The position numbers and the translations under genes were made by a program. DNA of 64,000 nt from Deinandra increscens subsp. villosa (Eukaryota > Streptophyta > Magnoliopsida > Asterales > Asteraceae): assembly GCA_039602395.1 (NCBI GenBank), contig JBCNJP010000013.1, forward strand, positions 20,753,663 to 20,817,662, written 5' to 3'. Under the pieces are notes generated by a model. That model saw nothing but the letters and a program-made list of their open reading frames with translations. It was not told where the DNA came from and did not search any database. Below, in pieces: positions 1 through 10,100 of this stretch; position 1 is the stretch's first letter, and every line of letters starts with the position of its first letter.

Positions 1-28
1 TTACAAGCCTCATAATCTAGCCTCTACA
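1..28 (-). repeat. Partial 3' LTR of element A
   Basis: Bases 1-28 repeat the outer end of the LTR at 13279-13306, ending CCTCTACA, and are followed at once by a polypurine tract on the minus strand. The rest of the LTR lies left of the window. Confidence 0.85.
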
Positions 29-46
29 ATCTTCCCCTAGGCTTGT
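29..46 (-). other. Polypurine tract of element A
   Basis: On the minus strand this reads CAAGCCTAGGGGAAGAT directly before the 3' LTR. The same core, CTAGGGGAAGAT, stands before the LTR of C, and AAGGGGAAGAT stands before that of B. It would prime plus-strand DNA synthesis. Confidence 0.75.
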
Positions 47-1916
47 GATATTAAATATCTTCAATCTTTGAAATTCTTCTTCTTGACTGGCTGGCATAGA
101 TGTTGATGAAGATTCTTTTCGCAGAAATCTTCAATGGGTTTCATGACGGGCGCTTGGGAATTCCTCTTGATCAGCATCAACTCGAACTTCTTGAAATGAA
201 CAAGTTAATGAGATGGAGGATTCTCATTGACTTTCTTCTTTTGAAAGAACTGGTTCTTGCTGAATCTTCGGTAACTGTCTTGAATCTCCAAAAATTAGAG
301 GGTAAATTTTTAAAAACCTCTACTGTGAAGAACTTGATTGTTGATCTTCAAACTTCATGATCTCTGACTGCTCTCTGAATAATTTTCTTTATCAAATATT
401 GACTTGAAATCTTCAGCTTCCCCTAAACTTGTGAGCATTTTCTTTGAAAGACTTTTGAAGCTTTTAGAAACTTTTAAAGACACCAACAACTTCCCCTGAA
501 CAGTTGCTTTTCAGATGGAAGTCTTGTCCGGCTGGTTCTTTACCTTGAGCAGTAGCAACAACTTTTTATCATCAACCTGGCTGACACACATTTGAAAAAA
601 AATATACTCCACCATACATTTGATGACTGGTCTTTGGGTTAGAAGGTAACTAAAAACCCTAATATAGATTACGGGTTTTCTATAAAGCTTCCCCTAAACC
701 CAAGACCTCTAAAGACTTTCCCTTAGTTGATTACTTCCCCTCAGCTAAAGACTTCCCCTGAGATAATACATACTATATTCGAGTTTCCTTCAGATATTAT
801 GTATTATAGATGTCTTTTCATTAGATAATAAGTATCATCCTCGAGTTCCCTTCAGATAATACTTATTATCCTCTCTCCTTCCCCTAAAAATTTGGCAAGA
901 TCTGGAGGGGGGCATACTTTATGCATTAAAACCCATGAAAACACATATTGACTTCTCAAATTAACCTAGCCTCAACGTAAACACAACCAAAAAGAACTTA
1001 AAGACTCACACACGAAAGATAAAAAAAAACAAATACTTACCAATATCAAACATGAGAAAGTTTACAAGGGATCAACCCGTATGAATCTGACTGAGGAACT
1101 CTTTTCAGCTTTAGTTACTTGACTAGTCCAGTGATTGCCAATATGTTTGTCCGCTTTAAACTCAGACCCGTTTAATCCCAACCAAATGCATCATGCTTAA
1201 TAATGTACAAGATTACCGTCATGTTTAATTCTCCTCACACCCAAGCGTACATAGCAAAACCTACCCAACCTCAGAGTTTATTGAGGATTCACTAACCCCC
1301 AACTTGAGGAACCATGCAACACCGTTATGACTACCACTTATTTCATTAATCATCAGTTGGTGATCAGGTCGGTCGCATAAGCACGCAAAGAAGACCAAAC
1401 TGAATGATTATTTTATTTTCTTTTCTTTTTCATTTGTTTTTCTTTTATTTTGTTTTGCACTGTGATGTTGTCATAACAGCAGAAACATGGTGTGTGAGAG
1501 AGTAAATACTAGGTATAGTTACCACTCTCAACCCGTATTTGCTGGGACTCAATTTTTTATACCATGCAAACTGAGATGGAAAACTAAACATATATATATT
1601 TTAAGTTCACTGCACTTACATTGGTGATCATAAGATTAAGTCGAGCCTACCGAGCATATCACCGTGGAGCTTGCTTTTCACTTCCGCTTTACACGTGTCA
1701 GTCATCTCCAATCCGGACATATTTTACTTCCCTTAGCTTTCTTAGAAACAGACACAAACTATTAAAAATTGAAAAGCACACTATTTTTGAGGGGTCAACT
1801 TTTTCTTCATCTTTACATTTCTTCCCCTTGCTTTTTGATTTTTAATGTTACAACTTTTGTGAACACTATTTTTTTTATTATTTTTTTGTTTTATTTATTT
1901 ATTTTATTTATTTATT

Positions 1917-1959
<43 letters not shown>

Positions 1960-2214
1960 GAAAACACGAACACATAAGCAGAGCAAATAACTTCACACAC
2001 ATCTAGCCAAGCTAACCTTCAAAGTATGGATTTGAATTGTTTTTAGAAAAATGGGTTTTATAGCATGCATACCTCATTGCTTTTTAAAAAAAAAAGGAAC
2101 AACCAAGCACCAACTGAAAATATTAAGGAATTTGGTTTTGACACAAATTCCCTTTACCACTTCATCAAACAAACAACCAAGTTAAAAACAGTACCTTTCA
2201 TGCTGAATTTGACC
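47..2214 (-). other. Non-coding 3' region of element A
   Basis: There is no credible gene here. This is the long untranslated region between the protease remnant and the 3' LTR. It holds blocks shared with the 3' regions of B, C and J: a TTCCCCTTGCTTTTTGATTT block near 1823-1842 (a second purine tract on the element strand), a block reading GCCTACCGAGCATATCACC near 1645-1665, ACACGTGTCAGTC near 1691, and a GACTGAGGAACTCTTTTCAGC block near 1089-1110. Short ORFs here are chance ORFs in AT-rich DNA. Confidence 0.7.
1923..1956. repeat. AT dinucleotide microsatellite
   Basis: An uninterrupted AT run, preceded by a TTTA-rich tract (about 1870-1921), lies in the 3' region of element A. Confidence 0.95.
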
Positions 2215-2364
2215 TTCTCTCAAGGAAACATATCCTCCATAAAAAAAATTGCTTGTCATTACATAAAGATACGTCTCCTAAACTGTGTCTGGAACAATCA
2301 CTTATTAACAAACAAATTAATAATAAAAAAATGTTAGTGATAATCCTCCTTGCCTGTTCCTGCA
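2215..2364 (-). pseudogene. Protease-start relic of copia A
   Basis: Read on the minus strand after the TGCAG acceptor-like site, the sequence aligns with the start of copia protease in B and C: a GAACAGGCAAGGAGG lead, then a decayed SDCSRH motif where B and C have the catalytic DSGCSRHMTGD, then GGYVSF-like codons. Several stops interrupt it (TAA and TAG just before the SDCSRH codons). The sequence then enters the non-coding 3' region, so the rest of pol is missing. The key catalytic Asp-Ser-Gly is not preserved. I infer a non-functional relic. The same relic and junction occur in B at 6455-6531. Confidence 0.65.
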
Positions 2365-2385
2365 CATAGTGAGAGATTAGTTAGC
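2360..2385 (-). promoter_or_regulatory. Splice-acceptor-like block at the gag/PR junction of A
   Basis: On the minus strand: GCTAACTAATCTCTC, a short pyrimidine stretch, then ATGTGCAG followed by GAACAG. Equivalent blocks stand at the same place in B (about 7091) and C (about 14686). It looks like a branch point plus 3' splice site; use in splicing is inference. Confidence 0.45.
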
Positions 2386-2532
2386 CAACGGTACCCAGGC
2401 CATTGTTTTTATAGGTACACCTGAGGAATCAATAAAAGATACTTCTTGTAAGAACATCCCCTTTGAGAAATCAGGAAGTTGGGATGGAGCTGCCTTGATT
2501 TTTGGTTTCCAAGTTCCAGGTGATTTAACATC

Positions 2533-2690
2533 TGTTTTTGTCACTTTTGGAGTTGTAACTTTAGGTATTTCAACCTTCTTCGTTTTAGATTCATTTATTT
2601 AAAACAGTTTTTGTTTTAGTCACATTTGGAGTCGTGACTCTAGGTATTTCAACCTTCTTCATTTTAGAATCATTTTTCAAAACAGTTTTA
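2533..2690. repeat. 79-bp tandem duplication in the A gag
   Basis: Two imperfect copies about 79 bp apart share AGGTATTTCAACCTTCTTC (starting at 2563 and 2642). They fall in the decayed C-terminal gag. Confidence 0.8.
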
Positions 2691-2693
2691 GTT

Positions 2694-3718
2694 CATAACT
2701 CTAAGTCTGATGATGCTGGGATAGAGTTGAAACCATACCCTAAAATTAAAACCCCATACTTCAAAGTAATTGACAAAGTCAAAAGGGAAAAGGTGATCTT
2801 AACGATACGGCCTGAGGGGAAGATCTTTATGACATCTGGATCAATGTTTGACCAAGACTTCGGTTGTTTTGAAAACGGTTTCTTCACCTGTTTTTGGAAA
2901 TTTTTGTAACTTGGAAAGCTGTTGATTTATAGATTTTCTTTCAGCTTTGGCAGCGCCCCAATGTTGATCAGAGGGTTTAACCTTAGGAGTAACAGTCTTC
3001 CTTGCCTTAGGTGTTTGCACCATCATCGGCTTAGACTTACAGACTCCTGAGATGAAACCCTTTGACTTTTCGGATAATAGGGTTCATAGGGGCCATAAAG
3101 ACAGTTTCTAGGAATATGACCAGCATTGCCATAATTAAAGCAAGTCTGCTTCTTTAGATAGAAGTCAGACGTGTACCCATTTGTCTTTGGTGGCTGATAT
3201 GGAGCTGGTTTGCCTTGTGTCTGCTTCTTTGCTTTGTCTGCAGCTTCAGATTTGACTTTCTGCTGGTTCCTCGAAGCCTGTGTTGCACCTGTCTATACTG
3301 TCTTTGTGCTTCCTTGATTCTTTGACGTTGAAGCACCATTTTTGCATTTACAACGGTAACTGCATGATCCAACTGAAGAAATGGGAGACACAGCTACTCC
3401 CTTGAGTTTTTCGTTCTTCACTCCAGCTGTTGGTTTCCTACACGGATGCTTGATGGTGATCTTTGGCCTCTCAACTTCAGCTTCACTTATTACTCCATCA
3501 GTTATTCCTTTGAACTTGGAGGAAAAGGATGGTAAGTCATATCCAACATCTGGTTCTTGGTCAAACATTGATCAAGAGGTCATAAAGATCTTCCCCTCAG
3601 GCCGTATCGTCAAGATCACCTTTTCCCTTTTGACTTTGTCAATTACTTTGAAGTATGGGGTTTTAATTTTAGGGTATGGTTTCAACTCTATCCCAACATC
3701 ATCAGACTTAGAGTTATG
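2694..3718. repeat. 164-bp inverted duplication with a 697-bp spacer
   Basis: The left arm 2694-2857 is the reverse complement of the right arm 3555-3718, with roughly five differences by eye. The right arm is gag sequence in sense on the minus strand; the left arm is an inverted copy placed further downstream in the same gag. A transcript of A would fold into a long hairpin. Confidence 0.9.
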
Positions 3719-3933
3719 ACACCTGTTGTATTTCTGGCACTCAGCATCATTGTCTAATATATCCTCTACTCTCCCTTCACCATAAGTCATGTTTGCCTCA
3801 TTATCAATTTCTTCTTGAGTCAATGGTGTAGTTCCAACCAAGACACTATCAATAGGAGGAGCAGCTTCTTTATAATCAGACTTGGTTCGTTCAACTTGAT
3901 CCTCACTAAGAAGTGTTCCTATAATGTCTCTGG

Positions 3934-3938
3934 GAACT
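3934..3938. other. Target-site duplication of B, left copy
   Basis: GAACT immediately precedes the TGTAAG end of the left LTR of B and is repeated at 11636-11640. Confidence 0.92.
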
Positions 3939-4464
3939 TGTAAGTCCTGAAAACGGTCCTCACGCGATATCTAATCCAATCAAGACCGTGCGGAATCCGG
4001 TTTGATTGGTGATTCAAGAACAATCGATTAATAAAGTAAATAAGCAATGAAAAACAATAATAAACACAAACCGATTGAGAATCACTTGAATAGACAACCT
4101 TGGATTGCAACACCTTAAACGAAATTCTCAAGGAGAATTTCGTGAAACACCAAGTACAAGAATACCCAAAATCAGCAACCCTAAACCCCTACATTAGCTA
4201 TCCTTATATAGGGGGAGATTAGCTTGGAAATCAAGCTAATCTATCTTTGGTAACCCTAATTACCCACTAATTCCCGTTTTTGACCTTCCACGCCCACTAA
4301 AACCAATCTAAACTCTTTTAAACTGAGCCCAAACCTATCTAAAATGGCCCAATGACCCAATACAATAATAAACCAACTATTTTTCACCTACTCTAACACA
4401 TAGGCCTTCAAAATAGTCCGCCAATAGGTGATTTAATACACAAGCCACAAATTATTCCCTTACA
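3939..4464 (-). repeat. 3' LTR of B (526 bp)
   Basis: The LTR begins TGTAAGTC and ends CCCTTACA on the plus strand, so TG...CA on either strand. It matches 11110-11635. A TATA-like CTATATAAGG on the minus strand lies at 4202-4211. The block near its start, carrying the GATATCGCGTGAGG and GGATTCCGCAC elements on the minus strand, is shared in weaker form with the LTRs of A and C. Confidence 0.95.
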
Positions 4465-4482
4465 ATCTTCCCCTTGGCTTGT
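4465..4482 (-). other. Polypurine tract of B
   Basis: CACAAGCCAAGGGGAAGAT on the minus strand adjoins the 3' LTR. Confidence 0.8.
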
Positions 4483-6223
4483 GATATTAAATGTCTTCTT
4501 CTTTCAATCTTCATACTTGCAGTCTTCTTCTTTGGCTTGAACATGGGTTGATGAAGATTCTATTCTTTTACAATCTTCATTGGGCAGCATGTGGGATGTT
4601 TGATGGCTCTTTCTCTTTATCAGCATCAGGTTGAACTTCAAATGATAAGCATGTAATGAGAGGAGGATTCTCAAATACTTGCTCCTTCTTGAACAATGTT
4701 GTGTCCTTGCTGAATCAGTAGTAACAGACTTGACTTGCTTGTCTTGGCATCTTTTCTTCATTTAGCTTCCCCTAAACTTGAGAGTGGTATCTTTTGAGTC
4801 TTTGGAAGCTTTTCTTGAACAACCAACAAACTTCCCCTAAGCATAGGGTAAGTCCTTTTCCGGCTGGTTCTTCAACATGATCAGCAGCAGAGTTCTTGCT
4901 TTGGTCAACTGAGTCCTTGAACTTCTTCTCCATGACTTGTCTTTTCCATTTAGCCTGCCAAGCATAACATGGAACAAACACTACCCAGACAATGATCACT
5001 GGATATCGGGTTAGCGTTATTTAACCAAAAACCCTTCCCCTGAACCTAAGGACTCTTCACATTATCTCCCCCTGAGATTCAGGAGGGGTGAAACATTCTT
5101 GCATAAAATCCATAAAAACTTATTAAAACCTTCAAATTAACCTGGCCAAGGTTGAAAAATAAACAATAAAAACTTAAGATAACACAAAAGAAAAATAAAA
5201 ATAAAAACAAACACACCAAATTTCTAAACGAGAAGGTTTTATTTGGGATCAAACCGTATGAATCTGACCGAGGAACCCTTTTCAGCTTCTGTTACTCGAA
5301 CACGTCCAGGTGATTGCCAATATACTGATCCACTTTAAACTCTAACCCTTTTCTTAATCAGGCTGTTTGTCACTTCATTATCTTTTTTTTAAGGTGCATT
5401 AATTATGAACAGCAAGTGGGTTTCAACAAATCCTAGGTACATATTATTACACACTATCAAGCACATAAATTCCCTACCACATATTTTCACAACCTGATCC
5501 AGAAGTTTGAAACTGAGCTCCAGACTGGATTGAGAAGAGAAAGAATAGATCACAAAGATTTTTTGGGTATAATATACAAAGTCACCTAAATTTTTGAAAC
5601 ATTTTTGATAATGCTCTCATCAGTGACAAAGGCTGAGGGATTTGGACTCTTGAGGGTCTCTTTTCTTGTGCTCTTTGGCATCTTTTGGGTGTATACATGC
5701 ATTTTTTTTAATTTTAGATGATCTAGAAGTACATATGTATGGACAACTCCAGGTCATTGCTCACGCAAAGCAGAGGAGAGCCTTACATACATGTGAAGCA
5801 TCCCCAGGTCATTGCTCACGCAAAGCAGAGGGGACACCGATTTTTTGAGCTCAATTTCACACACTTGGAGACAAGCGTGTGTATCGGGAACTTGAACATG
5901 CAGTCAAATAGAAATGCAAATAACCTAAGTGCTGTTACCCAACAAACTGCCATACGTTATCTTTAAGTGTGTAACGCATACCTTTTCAGATTTAAGAGCC
6001 GAGCCTACCAGCATATCACCATGGATCACGTCTTTCACATCTGCCTTACACGTGTCAGCCATCTCCAAAACGGAAGTTTATTTCACTTCCCCCTTCTCAA
6101 ACGAACAAACAAAAGATTAAAAATTAAAAAGCACAAATTTTTGAGGGGTCTTTCTATTCTTCCCCTTGCTTTTTGATTTTTAAGAACAACACACCAACTA
6201 AAACTAAAACTCTATTTTTTAAG

Positions 6224-6254
<31 letters not shown>

Positions 6255-6454
6255 AACGCACTGACACATCACTAAATAATTACTAAAACTGGCCAAGCTA
6301 ACCTTCAAAGTTTTTCTTTTGAACATTTTTCCAAACTGGGTTTTGTTTCAAGCACTACCAAACTTCACTTCATATTTGCCAAGAAACAAACAATTAAGAC
6401 AGTGTTACCTTTACTGCTGATTTTCTCAGATTTACCTCTCACAAGGAAACATAC
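4483..6454 (-). other. Non-coding 3' region of B
   Basis: No credible gene is present. The region carries the modules seen in A, C and J: two copies of CAGGTCATTGCTCACGCAAA with GCAGAGG (about 5750-5832), GCCGAGCCTACCAGCATATC near 5999, ACACGTGTCAGCC near 6049, and TTCCCCTTGCTTTTTGATTT near 6161-6180. A run of T lies at 6224-6251. Confidence 0.7.
6224..6251. repeat. Poly-T tract (28 nt)
   Basis: A homopolymer T run in the 3' region of B, read as poly-A on the element strand. Its true length is uncertain because homopolymers are error-prone in assemblies. Confidence 0.9.
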
Positions 6455-6531
6455 CCTCCATTGAAATCTTCATGTCATGTGGTAGAGAGATGCCTCCTAT
6501 CCTGTGCCTGGAACAATCACTATCACAAACA
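6455..6531 (-). pseudogene. Second protease-start relic of B
   Basis: Right after the GAG-pre-integrase domain breaks off, the minus strand reads AAGGAGGACTTTCATTAACC and then codons for SDCSRH...GGISLPHD, which align with the beginning of protease (DSGCSRHMTGDISLLHD), already encoded upstream at 7050-6990. It is therefore a second, decayed copy of the protease start, continuing into the non-coding 3' region exactly as in A. The join shares AAGGAG with both parents, which suggests template switching or recombination. Confidence 0.65.
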
Positions 6532-7096
6532 ACAAGGTTAATGAAAGTCCTCCTTCAGAATGAATTCATTAATTGGAAGATCTTTGACAAGCCCTCCTCT
6601 GGCAAGTCGATTCAGGTTTTTCAAATTCATGTGCCCCAATCTTCGGTGCCACAGCTGTGCATGGTTCTCAGCTGTCTTAGAAATGAGGCAGGCCACCTCA
6701 GATGTGGGGGGCTTCTGCATGTTCAGCACATAAGAGTTACCAAATCTGGGTGTTCTCATCAACACCCAGTCATCGGGAATGGAATATCCAGGTTTAAGAA
6801 TGAGACATTCTTTGTTGTTGAACAAAACTGGATAATCCCGATCACATATCTGTGAAAGCACTCAGTAAACTGTGCTTCAATTCCTCTACGTAATTGACAT
6901 CGTGGAAGCTGAGACAACCATTGCGAACCGTTCCTTTCTGACTGATATAACCACCAACTCCTCCGGCGAACGACACATAACCTCCATCAAATTTCTCCAA
7001 GTCATGTAGAAGGGATATGTCGCCCGTCATATGCCTGGAACAACCACTGTCAACATACCATAGGTTGTTGACAGGCCTCCTTGGCTGTTCCTGCAT
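6532..7096 (-). pseudogene. Copia B protease and GAG-pre-integrase domain
   Basis: The first frame (7096-6842) begins MQEQPRRPVNNLWYVDSGC and holds the aspartic protease active site DSG in the DSGCSRHMTG context, with GGYVSFAGGVGGYISQKG following. A one-base insertion near 6850 shifts the frame. The second frame (to 6538) continues with QICDRDYPVLFNNKECLILK, then the GAG-pre-integrase signature HAQLWHRRLGHMNLKNLNRL and VKDLPI. It stops at LKEDFH, before the Cys pair (CVACAKGK in C). Protease would mature the gag polyprotein. The frameshift and truncation make a functional pol product unlikely, although the protease domain itself is nearly intact. Confidence 0.85.
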
Positions 7097-7110
7097 TCAG
7101 AGAAAATCAG
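7085..7110 (-). promoter_or_regulatory. Splice-acceptor-like block at the gag/PR junction of B
   Basis: Minus strand: AAAACTAACTGATTTTCTCT, then GAATGCAG and GAACAGCC. The gag stop TGA lies inside the block. Matching blocks in A and C suggest a conserved 3' splice site or recoding element; this is inference. Confidence 0.45.
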
Positions 7111-10100
7111 TTAGTTTTTGGTACCCAGGCCTTAACTGGTCTGGGCGAGACTGGTCTGTCCTTGATTGGACTGTGAATGTCTTTAATGTTGACATCACTG
7201 TGGTGATTTTCTTTCCCAAGCCCTTTTTTAATATTGTTGGTTAATTTAGACCTTTTGACCTCTTGAAAAGACATGGAGTGTTTCTTGTACACTCCTGTAG
7301 GTTTGAAGGACAAATTGACAACTTTCGGGACATTCCACCTTTCATCATTTCTCTTATTGATTGAAACAGGTTTTGAGAAAAATGATGTATCAGAAAACCT
7401 TTTGAAAACCCGTTGAGGTGGAACAGGTGATTTTTGAAAATTGTTCTGCTTAGGGCGAGAGACTTGTTTTGAAGGTTTAGATGCCCTGGCAGGTTTAGTG
7501 AACATCTTTGAAGATTTCACAGCATTGTTATTCACCTTATTCTTCACAGTTTGTGGTTTCTGATTAGGTGACTTGGGCTTTGGCCTCTGTTTATGGACAT
7601 GTTGTGAGCCTGGCTGCACCTTTTGGTTTGACGGTGCAGCCTTTGCCTTTGGCCTAGAATGAATTTCTGCCTGTGATGGTGGAAATGTGATCTTCTGCAC
7701 CTTAGGATTTGAAGGTCCAACTTTGGGCTTTGGGCCAACATGTGTTTGGCCCAAAGGGACAGTCGTTTGTTGGACTTTCTTAGGATAGTAGGGCTCATAG
7801 GGGCGGTGCAGACAGTTTCTTGCCATGTGTCCTGGTTGGCCACACACATGGCAGGACTGTTTCTTTGGATACACGGGAGCCTGTGGTTGGTTCCGCCCAG
7901 TGGATGTCCAAGTTGGCTTTGAAGCGTTTTTATGGATCCACAGGGCTTTACCATGGGGCTTAGTGGTCAGAACATACTCCCGTTGTATCGGTTTGAATTG
8001 GTCATATGCAGAATTGACCTCTGGGTACGGGGCAAATTCTCGTGGTTTTGCGTCCCGTACTTTCTGCACATTTTGAATAGGACAGTTCACATTATCCTTA
8101 GATTTTTTAACATCACCTGTGGGTTTGGGAACATCATTTTGCGGTCCCTTACCCCTTCTTAAAATTCTAACGGTTCTAAGGGGTTTCACAGGTTTCAAAT
8201 CACATTTACCAACATTAAACACACCACAATCAGAAAATTTAGCACAAACATTAGACTCAGAAGACTCAGAAGACTTAGAGATGTTTGACTCAGACATGAC
8301 AAAAGTTTCAGTTTTCTCAAAATTGGAATTTTTAACAGAAAAATCAACTTCGGACTTCAAAGGACTTTTAGTGGACTCCTTGCAATTTACTACCCCTGCT
8401 TCATGTTTACCTTTATCTGCACAAGAAGTAAAAGGGTTAGTCTGGTTAGAAACAGGAGCAGAAATTTTAATAGGACAAGCTGCCAATTTCTTTTCGATCT
8501 CAGCTTTAGCATCCAAGTTAGTCTTGGAACACTCATAATCTGAGATCATTTCGTGCATCAGGGGCATCGGTACTGTATGAGTTGACTTTTCATCTTTTAT
8601 TTCAGTACCGAGACCCAAACCAGAGTTGGCTTTTAGATGACGCATACGAGCGTCTGTGTTGTAGAAAAGCGAGCTAGCCTTCATCATTTCTGACACAATC
8701 TTATCATTTCGCTCAACTTTGGTTTGCGATGTTTCTAATTGCCCTTTAAGTTGTTCAAGTTCAGTTTTCAAAGTGGCAATTTCTTCATTAGCAACTCTCA
8801 GATATGTGTTTTTGTTACTCAAGTCCCTTTGAAGATTTTTTATGTCAATTTTAGCAGCTTCGAGTTTCTCACTTAAGTTTTTACTTCTACCTTTGTATTC
8901 CCTCAATTCCTTATCAACAAATTCACGATTTAAGGTTTCATTGAAAAACTTAGTTTGCCATTCTTTAGATTCACTTAAAATAGATTGACATTTAGGGTTA
9001 AGACATACCTCAGAGCTGCATGCGGAGGATCCTGGAGTTATGTTTGCCATGAACGCGTGATGGAATTCCTCAGATGCTTCTTTCTGTGCTTCCTCTTCAG
9101 CTAACAGGGCCACATGGTCAAGTGTAAGACTGAGGTCCTCCACCTGAGGTGTCCAGTCATATCCTGGTGTATGTTGAACCACTAGTGCCTTATCATTCTT
9201 TCCTGCCTCCGTCTTCACGCTCTCACTCCTGTTATCAGCCTTGCCTTCTCTATCCACTTTTGGTTTGGTGCACTCTCTGGCATAGTGCCCATACTCATTA
9301 CAGTTGTAACACCTCAGATTTGCCTTATTAAAACTCAAATTTATTCCCTTTCCACCATTCCAGTCCTTCTGTCCCTTCTTTGCCATGTACTGCCTTGCTC
9401 GTAGGGCAGACATTCCCATCTGATAAGATATATCCATGCGCTCTAAATCATCGGGGTTCACTTGATTCACATCATCCGGTGACAGATCCGTGGGAAGAAG
9501 GGAACCTGCAACGAGTGCCTGATAGCAACTCATAATTCCCACCCCAAGGGCAAAGCTGGGATCTTTAGTCAAGGCATTTACATCCAGAGAAACAATATTT
9601 GATTTTCCAGATGAACTTGACCCAGTGGCTTGTGCAATGAATCCCATTGGGGTTGATGGTGGATTAACTGGAGCGACAGTTGGCTGTGAAATGAATGCTT
9701 GGTTTAGTTGATTCACTAATGCTCCATTGCCAGTTTTTCTTGCCCTCTTCTGTTTCTTCTCCTCGTAGGCCCTGATGGTGGACATGAGCTCATTTAGGGA
9801 CGAAGTGGACATTTCCACTGTCTTCTCAATCAGTTCAATGGTGCTATCCCAATTTGGTGGAAGAGAGTTAACCAGCTTTCTGTTGACCTCTACTTGAGTG
9901 TATGTCACTCCAGCATCTTTCATCCCAGTGACTATCTTGATGAAAAGTTGAAGCAGAGACTCAATGTTTTCACCAGGGATATAGTTAAACTCATTGAACA
10001 TTTCCCTTAGATTCTCTTTGCGGGATTCTTTCATATCATCATTTCCCTCGTAGGCAGCTATAAGGGCATCCCACAGAGTCTTAGCTGAGGTGTATTCTTT

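Larger units (their letters stand above)
2365..3933 (-). pseudogene. gag: Copia A gag, C-terminal portion (broken)
   Basis: This continues, on the minus strand, the gag frame interrupted by B at 3934. From the junction the frame reads through an acidic segment (...SEDQVERTKSDYKEAAP...), a basic stretch (PYPKIKTPYFKVIDKVKREK near 3700-3630), then a zinc knuckle with CFNYGNAGHIPRNC near 3115-3155, and ends with a WVPLAN-like terminus close to 2385 that matches the KAWVPKTN end of B gag. The knuckle has Tyr for the second Cys. In-frame stops occur (for example after IFMTS at about 3572). A 79-bp tandem duplication and a 164-bp inverted duplication lie inside. Gag would build the particle shell and bind RNA; this copy cannot make full-length protein. 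Confidence 0.75.

Noticed and set aside
1621..2337. Short plus-strand ORFs in the 3' region of A
   Set aside because: AT-rich chance ORFs including translated microsatellite; no homologous frame in B or C at the same place.
7740..8538. Plus-strand ORFs opposite the B gag
   Set aside because: Shadow frames of the intact 1,108-codon gag on the minus strand; no motifs of their own.
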